DNA from: Agrobacterium salinitolerans
Lineage (GTDB): Bacteria > Pseudomonadota > Alphaproteobacteria > Rhizobiales > Rhizobiaceae
Direction of reading: 5' to 3'
Assembly (NCBI RefSeq): GCF_002008225.1
Contig: NZ_MRDH01000037.1
Span: 248,001-312,000 of the forward strand
Length of the DNA: 64,000 nt
The position numbers were made by a program, and so were the translations under genes. A model generated the notes under the pieces. The model did not search any database. It was not told the DNA's origin and was given only the letters and a program-made list of their open reading frames with translations. Each line of letters begins with the position of its first letter. The stretch's first letter is position 1. Below are positions 63,795 to 64,000 of the stretch, piece by piece.

Positions 63795-64000
63795 TTGATC
63801 CATTTCGAAAATGTCGGGTTGCGTTACGGCATGGGACCCGAGATCCTGAGGGACATGACCTTCGATATCCCCAAGGGTTCGTTCCAGTTTCTGACCGGCC
63901 CTTCGGGTGCCGGCAAGACCACGCTGCTCCGCCTGCTTTTGATGTCGCTGCAGCCTACGCGCGGGCATATCCGCATGTTCAACCGTGACGTTTCGCGCAT
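63795..64000 (+). CDS. ftsE: Cell division ATP-binding protein FtsE (partial, 5' part)
   Basis: The frame from a TTG at 63795 reads MIHFENVGLRYGMGPEILRD, then the ABC Walker A GPSGAGKTT and LLMSLQPTRGHIRMF, as in FtsE; GGAAG lies just upstream. It is cut by the right edge after 68 codons. FtsE with FtsX forms an ABC-like complex at the divisome that controls cell-wall hydrolases. The TTG start and divergence from the DUF3426 gene leave about 195 bp for promoters. Confidence 0.92.
   Translation, partial: MIHFENVGLRYGMGPEILRDMTFDIPKGSFQFLTGPSGAGKTTLLRLLLMSLQPTRGHIRMFNRDVSR

Noticed and set aside
1-64000. tRNA, rRNA, CRISPR array, insertion sequence or prophage
   Set aside because: Intergenic gaps were read for cloverleaf-like, repeat-spacer and transposase patterns and none was seen by eye; a covariance-model search could still find a small RNA.

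Overview
The window looks like a chromosomal segment of an alphaproteobacterium of the Agrobacterium/Rhizobium group. The reasons are high-GC coding sequence, a CpdR regulator, a large TIGR02302-type membrane protein, a PccR-type propionyl-CoA regulator, a ROK-controlled xylose ABC transporter, an ExsH-like secreted glycanase and intergenic mosaic repeats of the kind known from rhizobia. No rRNA, tRNA, insertion sequence, prophage or CRISPR array was seen.

Region 1 (1-20.7 kb) is an exopolysaccharide locus of the Wzx/Wzy type with genes on both strands. It holds a flippase cut by the left edge, four GT4 glycosyltransferases, a Wzc/ExoP-like co-polymerase kinase, two different Wzy/ligase-like polymerases, an acyltransferase-3 protein, an SGNH hydrolase, a Tat-exported glycosidase-fold protein and an RTX/GH16 glycanase. 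Together they could build, polymerise, export, acylate and trim a surface polymer. The polymer itself cannot be identified from sequence.

Region 2 (20.7-29.7 kb) is accessory. After a sugar isomerase-like gene and two small unknown genes comes a tightly packed set: a SARP/TPR-type regulator, a cysteine-free 142-residue protein, a YcaO enzyme, a TfuA partner and an enzyme with the catalytic residues of the guanidino-group-modifying (arginine/agmatine deiminase) superfamily. An XRE regulator and a small helical protein follow. This YcaO-TfuA-deiminase set is the best candidate here for an undescribed peptide- or protein-modifying system.

Region 3 (29.7-44 kb) is catabolic. It has xylFHG with a divergent ROK regulator and a perfect 25-bp operator, glpD with phased A-rich boxes, and a propionyl-CoA to succinyl-CoA operon (pccB, a GST-like gene, an unknown gene, pccA, methylmalonyl-CoA mutase, epimerase). 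The divergent PccR-type regulator has three TTGCAA boxes directly before its start codon.

Region 4 (44-64 kb) is mostly housekeeping: an AlkA-type glycosylase, gluQ, a BrkB-like protein, an SDR, a HIG1-like protein, a cobalamin adenosyltransferase (it could supply the mutase cofactor), a rhomboid protease, etfBA, a 3-hydroxyacyl-CoA dehydrogenase, a MgtC/DUF4010 protein, TlpA, argH, an LptM-like lipoprotein, lysA, the TIGR02302 protein, cpdR, hpt, a DUF3426-like protein and the start of ftsE at the right edge. Several intrinsic terminators and two types of repeat are visible between genes.
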